Assembly (NCBI RefSeq): GCF_000497245.1 | Contig: NZ_AWTC01000006.1 | Span: forward strand, 1 to 64,000 | Length of the DNA: 64,000 nt | Source: Sporolactobacillus laevolacticus DSM 442 | Lineage (GTDB): Bacteria > Bacillota > Bacilli > Bacillales > Sporolactobacillaceae | Direction: 5' to 3' | Part shown: positions 24,954-31,626 of the stretch, one piece after another | How positions within the stretch are numbered: position 1 is the stretch's first letter | How the letters are laid out: each line of letters begins with the position of its first letter | Program-made: the position numbers and the translations under genes | The notes under the pieces: model-generated | Databases searched by the model: none | Seen by the model: the letters and a program-made list of their open reading frames with translations, nothing else | What the model was told of the DNA's origin: nothing

Positions 24954-25139
24954 TTGAACTGGAGTCTCTATACCATTCTAATTATTCCTGCCCTTATCAG
25001 TTTCATAATTATAGGGATCTTTTTCCGATCTAATTATTTCTTAATCCCCATTGTTGTAGCAGTTTTTTGGACCCTGTACTATTCTATCAATTACGTTCAA
25101 CACAGAAAGAAAAATCGCAACCAAAACAACGATTCCTGA
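24954..25139 (+). CDS. Small membrane protein, plus strand
   Basis: A protein of 61 residues from a TTG with AAAGGA 11 bases upstream. Two hydrophobic helices (LYTILIIPALISFIIIGIFF; FLIPIVVAVFWTLYYSI) precede a polar tail (QHRKKNRNQNNDS). It follows the 24685 gene by 41 bp and may share its transcript. Not recognised. Confidence 0.4.
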   Translation: MNWSLYTILIIPALISFIIIGIFFRSNYFLIPIVVAVFWTLYYSINYVQHRKKNRNQNNDS

Positions 25140-25155
25140 TAAAACCCATCCGCGC

Positions 25156-25376
25156 TTATCTCAACGTCCCATCAAGAAGCAGTACGATTTCTCGATCTTC
25201 AAATTCTTTAATAATGCTCTCATCTGTAACGATCTTTCCCTCTTCTTTCAGAACACCGATCTTTCTCATTGGCGTGGCAACCTTTTGAATGATTGCGATC
25301 CTTTCAGTTGATATGAAAGATTACTAGATTCAATCTCATGTTCAAGTTGCATGCCACTGTTTGGGTATGTGGTCAT
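25156..25376 (-). pseudogene. RecU-like Holliday junction resolvase fragment, frameshifted
   Basis: The frame starts at 25376, overlapping the previous stop as ATGA, and reads MTTYPNSGMQLEHEIESSNL. This resembles the RecU start (NRGMxLExxI...N). The frame is lost near 25280, and a second frame continues IQKVATPMRKIGVLKEEGK to 25156. RecU-type phage enzymes cut Holliday junctions. The family call rests on a short similarity only. Confidence 0.4.
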
Positions 25377-25719
25377 CCACACCACGCTCCTCTAAGCGCT
25401 ATCGGTGCTTTCTGCTGACCGTAATCTTTAATCAATTGCCCTGGTCTGCCGTACTTCTTGTGTAATTCTGTAAGCTCTTTGTCCGAAAGAAAGTAACTAG
25501 TAACCGGCCCATTCGCAGGGTTAACCAGTGGCTTATGTGGCTTTGGTGGTCTTGGAGGCCGCTTTTCGCCTTTCTTGGTGCTGACCACTTCATCGGGCGT
25601 CCACTTTTGATAGTGGATCCGGTGCTGCACATTTGCTTTGCTTATCCCATTTTTCTTCATCTGCTCCAGTATTTCACCATCAAAAACGGATGACCGTCAA
25701 CATAGAATGGCTTTAACAT
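25373..25719 (-). pseudogene. Phage HTH-like protein, frameshifted at a T run
   Basis: A start at 25719 reads MLKPFYVDGHPF and then loses frame at a run of T, where one T appears missing. The restored frame (from about 25675) continues MKKNGISKANVQHRIHYQKW and a proline-rich RPPRPPKPHKP part to 25373. The segment NGISKANVQHRIHYQKWTPD resembles the helix-turn-helix of phage proteins with GISxxTxxxRxxxxGW. The longest intact frame could still make about 95 residues. Confidence 0.5.
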
Positions 25720-25811
25720 CTTTTCCACCTCATTTTTAATAAGAACTCATTTTTCCTTAATCCAAATTTAATAACTTTTTGGTAGAATTAACTTTAGAGA
25801 GGGTGACACAA

Positions 25812-25952
25812 GTGGTCACCATCAGTATTGGCGATGGAGGGGCCAATGCTTATTTCCTTTACATAAGAGTGGGAGAGTTCAGTCTCCCTAATATGATGCA
25901 TATTTTTTTGCCGGCCGGATTACTTGCAGTTATGTTTATTACTTTCTATTAA
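25812..25952 (+). CDS. Possible small hydrophobic peptide, plus strand
   Basis: A frame of 46 residues from GTG (VVTISIGDGGANAYFLYIRV, then MHIFLPAGLLAVMFITFY) with one C-terminal hydrophobic helix and a weak GGTG ribosome site. It overlaps the tail of the convergent gene at 25939. Support is modest. Confidence 0.25.
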   Translation: MVTISIGDGGANAYFLYIRVGEFSLPNMMHIFLPAGLLAVMFITFY

Positions 25953-26067
25953 AATCGACAAACACAATTTTGTCGTTATTTTTCATCTCTTCAGGTTGCC
26001 AACTTATCCAGCTATTAAGAGCTGACCAGACAAGAAACACCATAATCAGAATAAGAATGATAGTCAT
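25939..26067 (-). CDS. Small membrane protein
   Basis: A protein of 42 residues with an N-terminal transmembrane helix (MTIILILIMVFLVWSALNSW) and a polar tail (QPEEMKNNDKIVFVDFNRK). AAGGTG lies 8 bases before the ATG. It is intact and in line with the minus-strand early gene set. Function unknown. Confidence 0.45.
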   Translation of the reverse strand: MTIILILIMVFLVWSALNSWISWQPEEMKNNDKIVFVDFNRK

Positions 26068-26162
26068 GGATTTACACCTTCAACCATTATTTTTCACTCA
26101 GGATTCCCAAAGCTGACCTTTTTCATGCTCTCGCCTCAGCCAGCTTATGGTCAATCTACAAG

Positions 26163-26273
26163 TTATTCATCATCTTCCTCCTCGTCATCGTTCAGGCTAG
26201 CTTTCATCCACTGTGCATCTTTTCTTGAAATAGCGAGTTGAACAGGTTTGGATTCAAAGTCATCGTTGGTCAT
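26163..26273 (-). CDS. Small acidic phage peptide
   Basis: A frame of 36 residues (MTNDDFESKPVQLAISRKDA, ending in the acidic run LNDDEEEDDE). A different frame just upstream looks like a lost N-terminal part, so this may be the tail of a frameshifted gene. Confidence 0.3.
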   Translation of the reverse strand: MTNDDFESKPVQLAISRKDAQWMKASLNDDEEEDDE

Positions 26274-26326
26274 ACCATGCACTAGCTTTTTTCACTGTAA
26301 ATCCAGTTACTGCCTTTTCCCCTCCA

Positions 26327-26482
26327 TCATTGCTCACGCCGCTGCGCCTTCTTTCCCTGCTTTTTGCGTGGGCGATTCTCCTTCTCGCAGTCCTCACACA
26401 GCCGTGGATAGCCTGGTTCTTCACCATCGATCAAGCTGCCGCATCGTTCGCAGTAAAAGCCGTTTAGCTTTGGTTCAGGCAT
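26327..26482 (-). CDS. Small zinc-finger phage protein
   Basis: A protein of 51 residues. Two CxxC pairs (FYCERCGSL and LCEDCEKEN, residues 11-14 and 29-32) form a compact treble-clef or ribbon, followed by a basic tail (RPRKKQGKKAQRRE). GAGGAGC precedes the ATG by 8 bases. It is intact and easily missed because of its size. Such proteins are typical of phage early operons. Confidence 0.6.
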   Translation of the reverse strand: MPEPKLNGFYCERCGSLIDGEEPGYPRLCEDCEKENRPRKKQGKKAQRREQ

Positions 26483-26744
26483 TCAACTGAGCTCCTCTCT
26501 TCAAGTTCACTTTCAGCTTTGCCAATTCACCGATGAAAAAGCACTGCTTGCCTAGACCATCACGTTTGGAAGTTTTTACATGTTTTCCAGTTCAGCAATT
26601 CGTTCCTGGATCTCGTTCAACTTGTCTTCACCTCGTTTTCTTTTTTTAGCTGTTCATAGGTTGCAACGAATCGTTCAAAGCGTTCCGGGGACAACCTTTT
26701 TTCATGGCCTCCATGAGCTTGGACATTTTCTGACTCTCGGTCAT
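26477..26744 (-). pseudogene. Two decayed small phage genes
   Basis: The first starts at 26744 (MTESQKMSKLMEAMKK) and loses frame at an A run; the continuation KRLSPERFERFVATYEQLKK ends at 26617. A second frame (KTSKRDGLGKQCFFIGELAK, then LKVNLKRGAQLNA, ending 26477) lacks a standard start codon. Both look like small early genes damaged by single-base changes. Confidence 0.35.
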
Positions 26745-26813
26745 CCATAAACCATCGCTTTCTCAATTCCGATCATAAATGAAATAGGAGCAGTCAAAAG
26801 AAAAGTCGTAAAA

Positions 26814-27436
26814 ATGCATCAAGGTTTTAAAGACAAACCAGAATTGTTATCTTTCTACCTTCCCTCTACCTAGGAACTATTACATGGTTTAAGTGATCAT
26901 TTAAACGAATTAATAAAAAAAACTGGTGAAATTGATGAATTCTTAATTGATGATTTAGATATTTGGTGAGAATTAAAGGAAAAGATTTTACTCGAGGAAA
27001 AAGAAGTAATTAAGCTTAACTATTTTGCTAAAGAACTAGCCCTGAGCAATAGATCCGGAATGGATGAAGTCATTTTTGAGAGTTCAATCATTGATAAACC
27101 AATAATTACAGCTGATAGAAATACAAGAAAATTACTGACAGAAAGAGCGAAAATTCTTATTCAAAGTACAGACTTCATAGAAGGTAAAGCAGCAATTAGA
27201 GAAATCGATTTAGATAATAAAACTGTTACTGCCCGACCGCTGAGTTTCAAAGATGCGGAGATCGAAGATATTACTCTTAAGATACCTAGCGATATTTCAA
27301 CGGATACACTAATGGCATTTGCTGCAAAAATTGTTTATATCAGTGGATATTTAATTTTAAATTTAAAGGTGAACCGATTGATGTAACAGTTGAAGATATC
27401 AGATTAAACCAATCTGAAGAAAATAATTCTGAGTAA
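26814..27436 (+). pseudogene. Unknown gene with two in-frame stops and a late frameshift
   Basis: One frame runs from ATG 26814 (MHQGFKDKPELLSFYLPST), through an in-frame TAG (26871) and an in-frame TGA (26967), to VIFESSIIDKPIITADRNTR and beyond, about 180 residues. Near 27365 it shifts to a frame ending GEPIDVTVEDIRLNQSEENN at 27436. The plus-strand position next to the integrase remnant suggests a lysogeny-region gene. The family is not recognised. Confidence 0.5.
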
Positions 27437-27544
27437 ATTAATTGTTTCATCTGAGACGCAACGTATCATGAATCAATTAGTTGCTCAACTTGCTGAGAAT
27501 GGTGAATCTCATGAGATCAAAAGTTTACTATGAGGGGAGCGACC

Positions 27545-27857
27545 ATGAAGGAAATTTATACCCGTTTGGTACACAATCGAAGGATTACTCAATTGGGAAA
27601 AACCTACATTTTATTTTTTGGTCACGACCCCATTTGAGCGAATGGATAGTATCCAATTTGACGACGAGCTCATAGGATGTTCTGTATTTGCTCAAGAACT
27701 CCTTCCGAACGAGAACAAATCCAATCAATTAGGCATTAACCTCGGTGCCGTCAGAAGCCGAATTGGTGAACTTGTTGAACCGTATAATGTCGAACGGTTG
27801 ATAATTCAAATCACGGACATCGAAGAAATGCTTCATGCAGGAAGCGAATTATTCTAG
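27545..27857 (+). pseudogene. Unknown lysogeny-region gene, frameshifted
   Basis: The frame from 27545 reads MKEIYTRLVHNRRITQLGKT and stops early. A second frame (27618-27857) continues TPFERMDSIQFDDELIGCSV and ends EMLHAGSELF. One indel near 27610 explains both. A 21-codon frame just upstream (27468-27533) may be part of the same decayed region. Function unknown. Confidence 0.4.
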
Positions 27858-27935
27858 TGGCACTAAATGTTCGCTATAACGTTCCTCTGTACATGCTTTG
27901 CCACATTACTTACAGTGCCATAGAAAGGAATATAT

Positions 27936-28216
27936 GTGGCCAGATATGAATCGTACAAAACTAAAAAAGGTGAGCGATAGAAATTTACCATTGAGAATGG
28001 TATTGATCCCCGAACTGGAAAAAGGGACAGAGTTGTTCACCGTCACACAATTACACCTTTTTTCGCTAAGCTGGAGTCGATCTTCCTCGCATTATGAACC
28101 AATTGGGGCACATTGACGACATGATAACCAAAAAATTTTATCTCCACGTGACAAAAACTAGAAAAAAAGAAGCTTCTCACAAGTTCGGAGAACACATGAG
28201 AAGCGGTAATTTATAA
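27936..28216 (+). pseudogene. int: Phage tyrosine integrase, N- and C-terminal ends only
   Basis: From a GTG with AAAGGAA upstream the arm-binding N-terminus is readable as VARYESYKTKKGER, then a TAG, then KFTIENGIDPRTGKRDRVV. After about 30 more codons the sequence jumps to the C-terminal end: IMNQLGHIDDMITKKFYLHV, with LGH and the catalytic Tyr region, then TKTRKKEASHKFGEHM. Roughly 270 central residues with the Arg and His-x-x-Arg motifs are missing. It marks the right end of the older prophage. Confidence 0.75.
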
Positions 28217-28500
28217 ATTGTGGCACACGGATGGCACATATTCTTGCACCATCTCTCATAATCCCTTATAGCACAAGGGATTACTTCATCTTGCTCATCA
28301 TGTCCATCATTTTACTCATACATTGCCCTTAAAATATGTATGAAAATGCGTTAAATAAAGTACTTCATATATAGATAAAATAAGGAAATAGTCATTTTAG
28401 ATATAAATGCGTATTTATTCATGAAAATAAAAATGAGAAGTTTTTGCTACTTTTTTATCACCATTTTACGGATGATTCCCCTACTTAATCTGTAGGAGGC
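28217..28500. other. Right flank of decayed prophage, possible attachment region
   Basis: After the integrase remnant comes a hairpin-like CCCTTATAGCACAAGGG (28263-28279). On the minus strand a Met-rich 3'-end-like frame (SKMMDMMSKMK, then stop) precedes it. An attachment core within a gene end is plausible, but no matching copy was found at the left border. The rest is AT-rich and empty. Confidence 0.25.
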
Positions 28501-28506
28501 GATAAA

Positions 28507-28767
28507 ATGAAAAATAAATATACTTACACGGTAAAAGAAATCTTTGAACAAGGATTATTTACTGATTGGGAGCTCGAATCGGTTGTTTATGAATCGAACG
28601 AAATGTGGCATTTAACTTTTGAATGGGTTGGTTTTCTTAGAGAGAGCAACTGGTCCATTTATCTTGTCCATGACCCTGAGATAAAACAGAAATTGCTCTT
28701 ATCATTGAAGAGATCCGAGCTGCGTAAAAAAATCGCGAATGATAGTAAAATGACAAAAATCCATTGA
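28507..28767 (+). CDS. Hypothetical protein
   Basis: A protein of 86 residues (MKNKYTYTVKEIFEQGLFTD; later FEWVGFLRESNWSIYLVHDP) with a strong TAGGAGG site upstream. It is mixed alpha/beta, Trp-rich, without membrane segments. It stands alone between the prophage flank and a terminator. Not recognised. Confidence 0.6.
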   Translation: MKNKYTYTVKEIFEQGLFTDWELESVVYESNEMWHLTFEWVGFLRESNWSIYLVHDPEIKQKLLLSLKRSELRKKIANDSKMTKIH

Positions 28768-28904
28768 TTGATGAATAGTACAATGTAAAAATGCTGTTTT
28801 TGGACGCTTTTAATCGTTTACATTTGCAAAAATATGATTTGCAGCGCTTGAATGGACTATGGATAATAGTTATGGGGATAAGTTGCTGGGGGCATCGACA
28901 TAAG

Positions 28905-28941
28905 AAAATACCCGTCCATTTGGAGGTGGATGGGTATTTTT
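28905..28941. terminator. Bidirectional terminator
   Basis: AAAATACCCGTCCA pairs with TGGATGGGTATTTT around TTTGGAGG, a strong stem with A and T runs that can stop transcripts from both sides. It separates the plus-strand 28507 gene from the mini-LexA operon. Confidence 0.8.
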
Positions 28942-29122
28942 ATGCGCTTCTTATTCTTCGCTGTGCAAGTATGCCGTCTTTGGAAAAGATACGAACCGTT
29001 TTACGTGAGTAGCAATATGCTTTTACGTACGTTTCCCCTACCAAGATCACACGAACTTGACGCTTGTAAAACTCACTTTTTTTTGACTGATATATGATTT
29101 CTAAAATATCGCCCCGCTTCAT
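28940..29122 (-). CDS. Small WYL-like basic protein
   Basis: A protein of 60 residues (MKRGDILEIIYQSKKSEFYK; RVILVGETYVKAYCYSRKTV; end SKDGILAQRR). The pattern of an I-Y strand, then VKAYCYSRKTVRIFSKDGIL, matches the small single-domain WYL/SH3-like proteins that are common in Bacillales. The start overlaps the mini-LexA gene end by 4 bp (ATGA), so they are translationally coupled. A regulatory, perhaps nucleic-acid-sensing, role is inferred from the WYL likeness and the SOS-type context. Confidence 0.55.
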   Translation of the reverse strand: MKRGDILEIIYQSKKSEFYKRQVRVILVGETYVKAYCYSRKTVRIFSKDGILAQRRIRSA

Positions 29123-29319
29123 GATACTATCCTCACAGTACGCGGGCAACCTTCTTCAAAATCAACACGGCCATCTCTTTTTAAGCGTTCTAAATGTCCC
29201 TGCACCGTACTTGTAGATTTGAGATTCACTGCATCTGCCAACTCACGTACAGATGGTGCATAGCCATGTTCTTCTGTTAGTTTATTTACTGCATCTACGA
29301 TCAATTCTCTTCTGTTCAT
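29119..29319 (-). CDS. Stand-alone LexA-type DNA-binding domain
   Basis: A protein of 66 residues that corresponds to only the N-terminal winged-helix domain of LexA: RRELIVDAVNKLTEEHGYAP, SVRELADAVNLKSTSTVQGH and LERLKRDGRVDF. The C-terminal S24 peptidase with the Ala-Gly cleavage site and Ser/Lys dyad is absent, so it cannot be self-cleaved. GAGGTGATG lies before the ATG. A LexA-box-like site overlaps its promoter. It may be a constitutive repressor or an anti-SOS competitor. Confidence 0.75.
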   Translation of the reverse strand: MNRRELIVDAVNKLTEEHGYAPSVRELADAVNLKSTSTVQGHLERLKRDGRVDFEEGCPRTVRIVS

Positions 29320-29345
29320 TCTTCATCACCTCATATTTATTATAA

Positions 29346-29359
29346 CGAACATATGTACT
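29346..29359. promoter_or_regulatory. LexA-box-like site 1
   Basis: CGAACATATGTACT matches the Bacillus SOS operator CGAACnnnnGTTCG at 9 of its 10 fixed bases in the core halves, allowing one change. It lies directly upstream of a minus-strand TATAAT that would drive the mini-LexA gene. Confidence 0.6.
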
Positions 29360-29375
29360 TATTTCCAGTATTAAA

Positions 29376-29389
29376 AGAACGTTTGTTCG
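29376..29389. promoter_or_regulatory. LexA-box-like site 2
   Basis: AGAACGTTTGTTCG fits the same operator with one change at the outer base. It sits just before TATAAT (29392-29397) of the plus-strand gene at 29415. Confidence 0.65.
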
Positions 29390-29414
29390 TGTATAATATT
29401 GGCAGGTGATGCAC

Positions 29415-29789
29415 ATGCAAGGTTATTTTCCAGAATCTGAGCTGACCGATGATGAACGAATCATCATAGCCAATTACATGCTCCTACCTTATATTAAACG
29501 TGCGCTTGAGGTTGACCGTAAAGCCATATTTGCATCCGGGCTTAAATTTAAAACCTACTACGTTGAGCAGCTTACCGGCGCAATTGACAAAGTGGCGAAT
29601 GACATACGCATAAACAAGAAACAGGTATTCGACAACCATATCAGGCTTACCCGTAAGAGTTGGTTAGAGTACGACGTCTACACACGTGGTCGGTTGTTTA
29701 ATTTTGTGTATCATAAGAGTATCGCTGTAGACTGGATCAATCAGCATGTTAAAGACTATTTTCCACAAGAATTAGATGTAATTATTTAA
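29415..29789 (+). CDS. Putative SOS-controlled protein, unknown
   Basis: A protein of 124 residues beginning MQGYFPESELTDDERIIIAN, highly helical and basic/aromatic (INKKQVFDNHIRLTRKSWLE; YDVYTRGRLFNFVYHKSIAV). It is divergent from the mini-LexA gene, and a LexA-like box lies over its promoter, so damage-induced expression is likely. AGGTG precedes the ATG by 7 bases. I do not recognise the family. A short GC hairpin follows the stop codon. Confidence 0.6.
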   Translation: MQGYFPESELTDDERIIIANYMLLPYIKRALEVDRKAIFASGLKFKTYYVEQLTGAIDKVANDIRINKKQVFDNHIRLTRKSWLEYDVYTRGRLFNFVYHKSIAVDWINQHVKDYFPQELDVII

Positions 29790-29790
29790 T

Positions 29791-29820
29791 ATGTATCCCG
29801 GCAAAGCCAGGTATTAATCA
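29791..29820 (+). repeat. TATCCCGGC hairpin repeat, copy 1
   Basis: ATGTATCCCGGC-AAA-GCCAGGTAT, right after the stop of the preceding gene. Related copies lie at 30030-30058, 30059-30082 and 34586-34612. Confidence 0.6.
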
Positions 29821-29946
29821 TTATTTTGAATTTTTAACATGTCGAGCATCAATCTTCAATTCAATTCTTTTGAGTTGATCATGATCGTTCAGAATTTCAT
29901 CTTTATTATTTTTAATCAATTGAGTAAATGTTAATGTTTTCTTCAT
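29821..29946 (-). CDS. FbpB-family small basic protein
   Basis: A protein of 41 residues (MKKTLTFTQLIKNNKDEILN; DQLKRIELKIDARHVKNSK) with a GGAGAGAGGGAG site. The pattern K-x-TFxQLIxxNKxEIL...xQLxxIExxID.RH matches Fur-regulated basic proteins of Bacillus, which assist iron-sparing regulation by the FsrA RNA. No Fur box was confirmed upstream. It was too short for usual gene calling. Confidence 0.65.
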   Translation of the reverse strand: MKKTLTFTQLIKNNKDEILNDHDQLKRIELKIDARHVKNSK

Positions 29947-30029
29947 CAGGGTTCTCCCTCTCTCCTAATTTGTCTATCCTCAATATAAGTTCGCAATGAA
30001 ATGTTCATTTGTGAGCGTTTTCATAAATT

Positions 30030-30082
30030 ATGTATCCCCGGTCAACGCCGGGGGTTATTATGTATCCCGGCGAAGCCGGGTG
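30030..30082 (+). repeat. TATCCCGGC hairpin repeats, copies 2 and 3
   Basis: Two tandem hairpins, TATCCCCGG-TCAACG-CCGGGG (30034-30053) and TATCCCGGC-GAA-GCCGGG (30064-30080), separated by TTATTATG. Neither has a strong T run on the plus strand. Confidence 0.65.
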
Positions 30083-30143
30083 TTGTGCTCCCCACAACTT
30101 TGTGTCTGATACATCATCATTATACAACTTTTGCTCTAGTCAC

Positions 30144-31106
30144 TTATCCCAGACCGGTGCTTATACTACATTTTTCCGCAGGATAATCTACAAATGCCTG
30201 AATGCTTGGCTGCCTGAGACTATGTCCTTCCGGCCATTCGATGTATTGAACCTTGACCGTTAGTGTAGGCTTAATCCACTGGGCACTCTTCGCTTTTTCC
30301 GGAGCATTTATGAATGGTCTTTCTTTAATTTTCAGGGGATCAATCAACCGTGTGAACGCCTCCCATTCAGTATTTGACAGCTTACCGGTACCGGCATGAC
30401 CGATATAGACAAGTTCGTTTTCTTCATTATATAAGCCAAGGAGTATTGAGTTCACGATACCCTGACGATAAGTTACTCCCCCGATAACCGCAATCAGATC
30501 CTTGTAATTTTTTATTTTACGCCAGCGTGAATCTTTTCCTGAAAGTACGTATGTGCTATCCATACGTTTAGAAACGATACCCTCCATGTTTTGATCTTCC
30601 ATAACCTCAAATAGCTTCTTTCCATCAGGTTGAGATGATACAATCTGAACATTTTGGGTTGGCAATATAATACTGGAAAGCAAGATTTGTCTTTCCTTAA
30701 GTGGACGGTCGTTAACCCACTTTCCGTTAAAATAAATCACATCGAAAATCATGTAAAAGATAGGCACCGTCTCCATCATTGTCGTTACCCGACCATATTT
30801 CCGGATCCCATCGCGCCGCATAACTTCATGAAAGGAAGGTTTACCATCGCTACCCAGTGCGATTACCTCTCCATCAAGGACAACGGTTTGAGCAGTGCAG
30901 TACTTACTAATGTCAGTGATCTCCGGATAATTTTGGGTTCGTTCGTTCATTTTCCGGTTATATAAGAGAACTTCTTTTCCGTCATAATAAGTAAGAATCC
31001 GAACACCATCCCATTTGACTTGATGAATCCATTTCGGACTGTCTGGTATTTCATCAACAGTCACGGGTTCAAAGGGCACTATTGGTTTTAGGTTTAGGGC
31101 ATCCAT
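30144..31106 (-). CDS. ATP-dependent DNA ligase, LigD-ligase-like
   Basis: A 320-residue nick-sealing ligase. The adenylated lysine lies in HQVKWDGVRILTYYDG (Lys31, motif KxDGxR). Further nucleotidyltransferase motifs are VLDGEVIAL, FYMIFDVIYFNG, EGIVSKRMDSTY and WRKIKNYKD. An OB-fold domain follows from about residue 205. Such ligases often work with Ku in bacterial end joining, but no Ku or polymerase gene is within the window. The end (YPAEKCSISTGLG) is close to the usual end of the OB domain. It stands alone. Confidence 0.88.
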   Translation of the reverse strand: MDALNLKPIVPFEPVTVDEIPDSPKWIHQVKWDGVRILTYYDGKEVLLYNRKMNERTQNYPEITDISKYCTAQTVVLDGEVIALGSDGKPSFHEVMRRDGIRKYGRVTTMMETVPIFYMIFDVIYFNGKWVNDRPLKERQILLSSIILPTQNVQIVSSQPDGKKLFEVMEDQNMEGIVSKRMDSTYVLSGKDSRWRKIKNYKDLIAVIGGVTYRQGIVNSILLGLYNEENELVYIGHAGTGKLSNTEWEAFTRLIDPLKIKERPFINAPEKAKSAQWIKPTLTVKVQYIEWPEGHSLRQPSIQAFVDYPAEKCSISTGLG

Positions 31107-31425
31107 AAAATAAGCACTCCCAAATTTTGTACATCATAACAAACTTATAATGTGCTATTCCCTGTTTTTGCATCACATTTTTTATAGAAACAAACCAAAA
31201 TAATTCTGTACTTAAAATTTTTAGGCAGCGGATGCAAAAACCTGCACACAACAAATGGATAAAACAGCACAGCAGATAGCAGGAACTTTCAATCCACAAG
31301 GTTAATTATTTGGAAACCTATAAATAAGTCCTCCGATTTAAGAATGGCTGGGGGTTTATTAGTTGTACAATTTATATTTTCAGTATTAAGTTGACATAAT
31401 ACAATTGTTTCCCCAAACTCAACTG
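31107..31425. other. Intergenic, no supported gene
   Basis: About 320 bp upstream of the ligase gene with only short frames. TTGACA occurs at 31391 on the plus strand without a convincing -10 box at the right spacing. No gene supported. Confidence 0.35.
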
Positions 31426-31453
31426 CCCTCACGCTTCGGCGTGGGGATTTTTA
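31426..31453 (+). terminator. Rho-independent terminator
   Basis: CCTCACGC-TTCG-GCGTGGGG followed by ATTTTTATT. It shields the toxin operon from transcription arriving from the left. Confidence 0.8.
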
Positions 31454-31626
31454 TTAGTTAATAAGTCCTTACTTTTTCGATTGAACTTGTCGAATATCAT
31501 CGAATGAAGTCACATTTACAAGATTCAATAGGTCATCCTCCGCATTAACATAATCAGTCCGTTCGTCTAGTATTTTAGATAAGTTTATGAACGAAAATTG
31601 ATCTGTAATTTGAATGAGGTGATTTA

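Noticed and set aside
29791-30082. CRISPR-like array from the repeated hairpins
   Set aside because: Only four unequal copies with irregular spacing and no cas genes.
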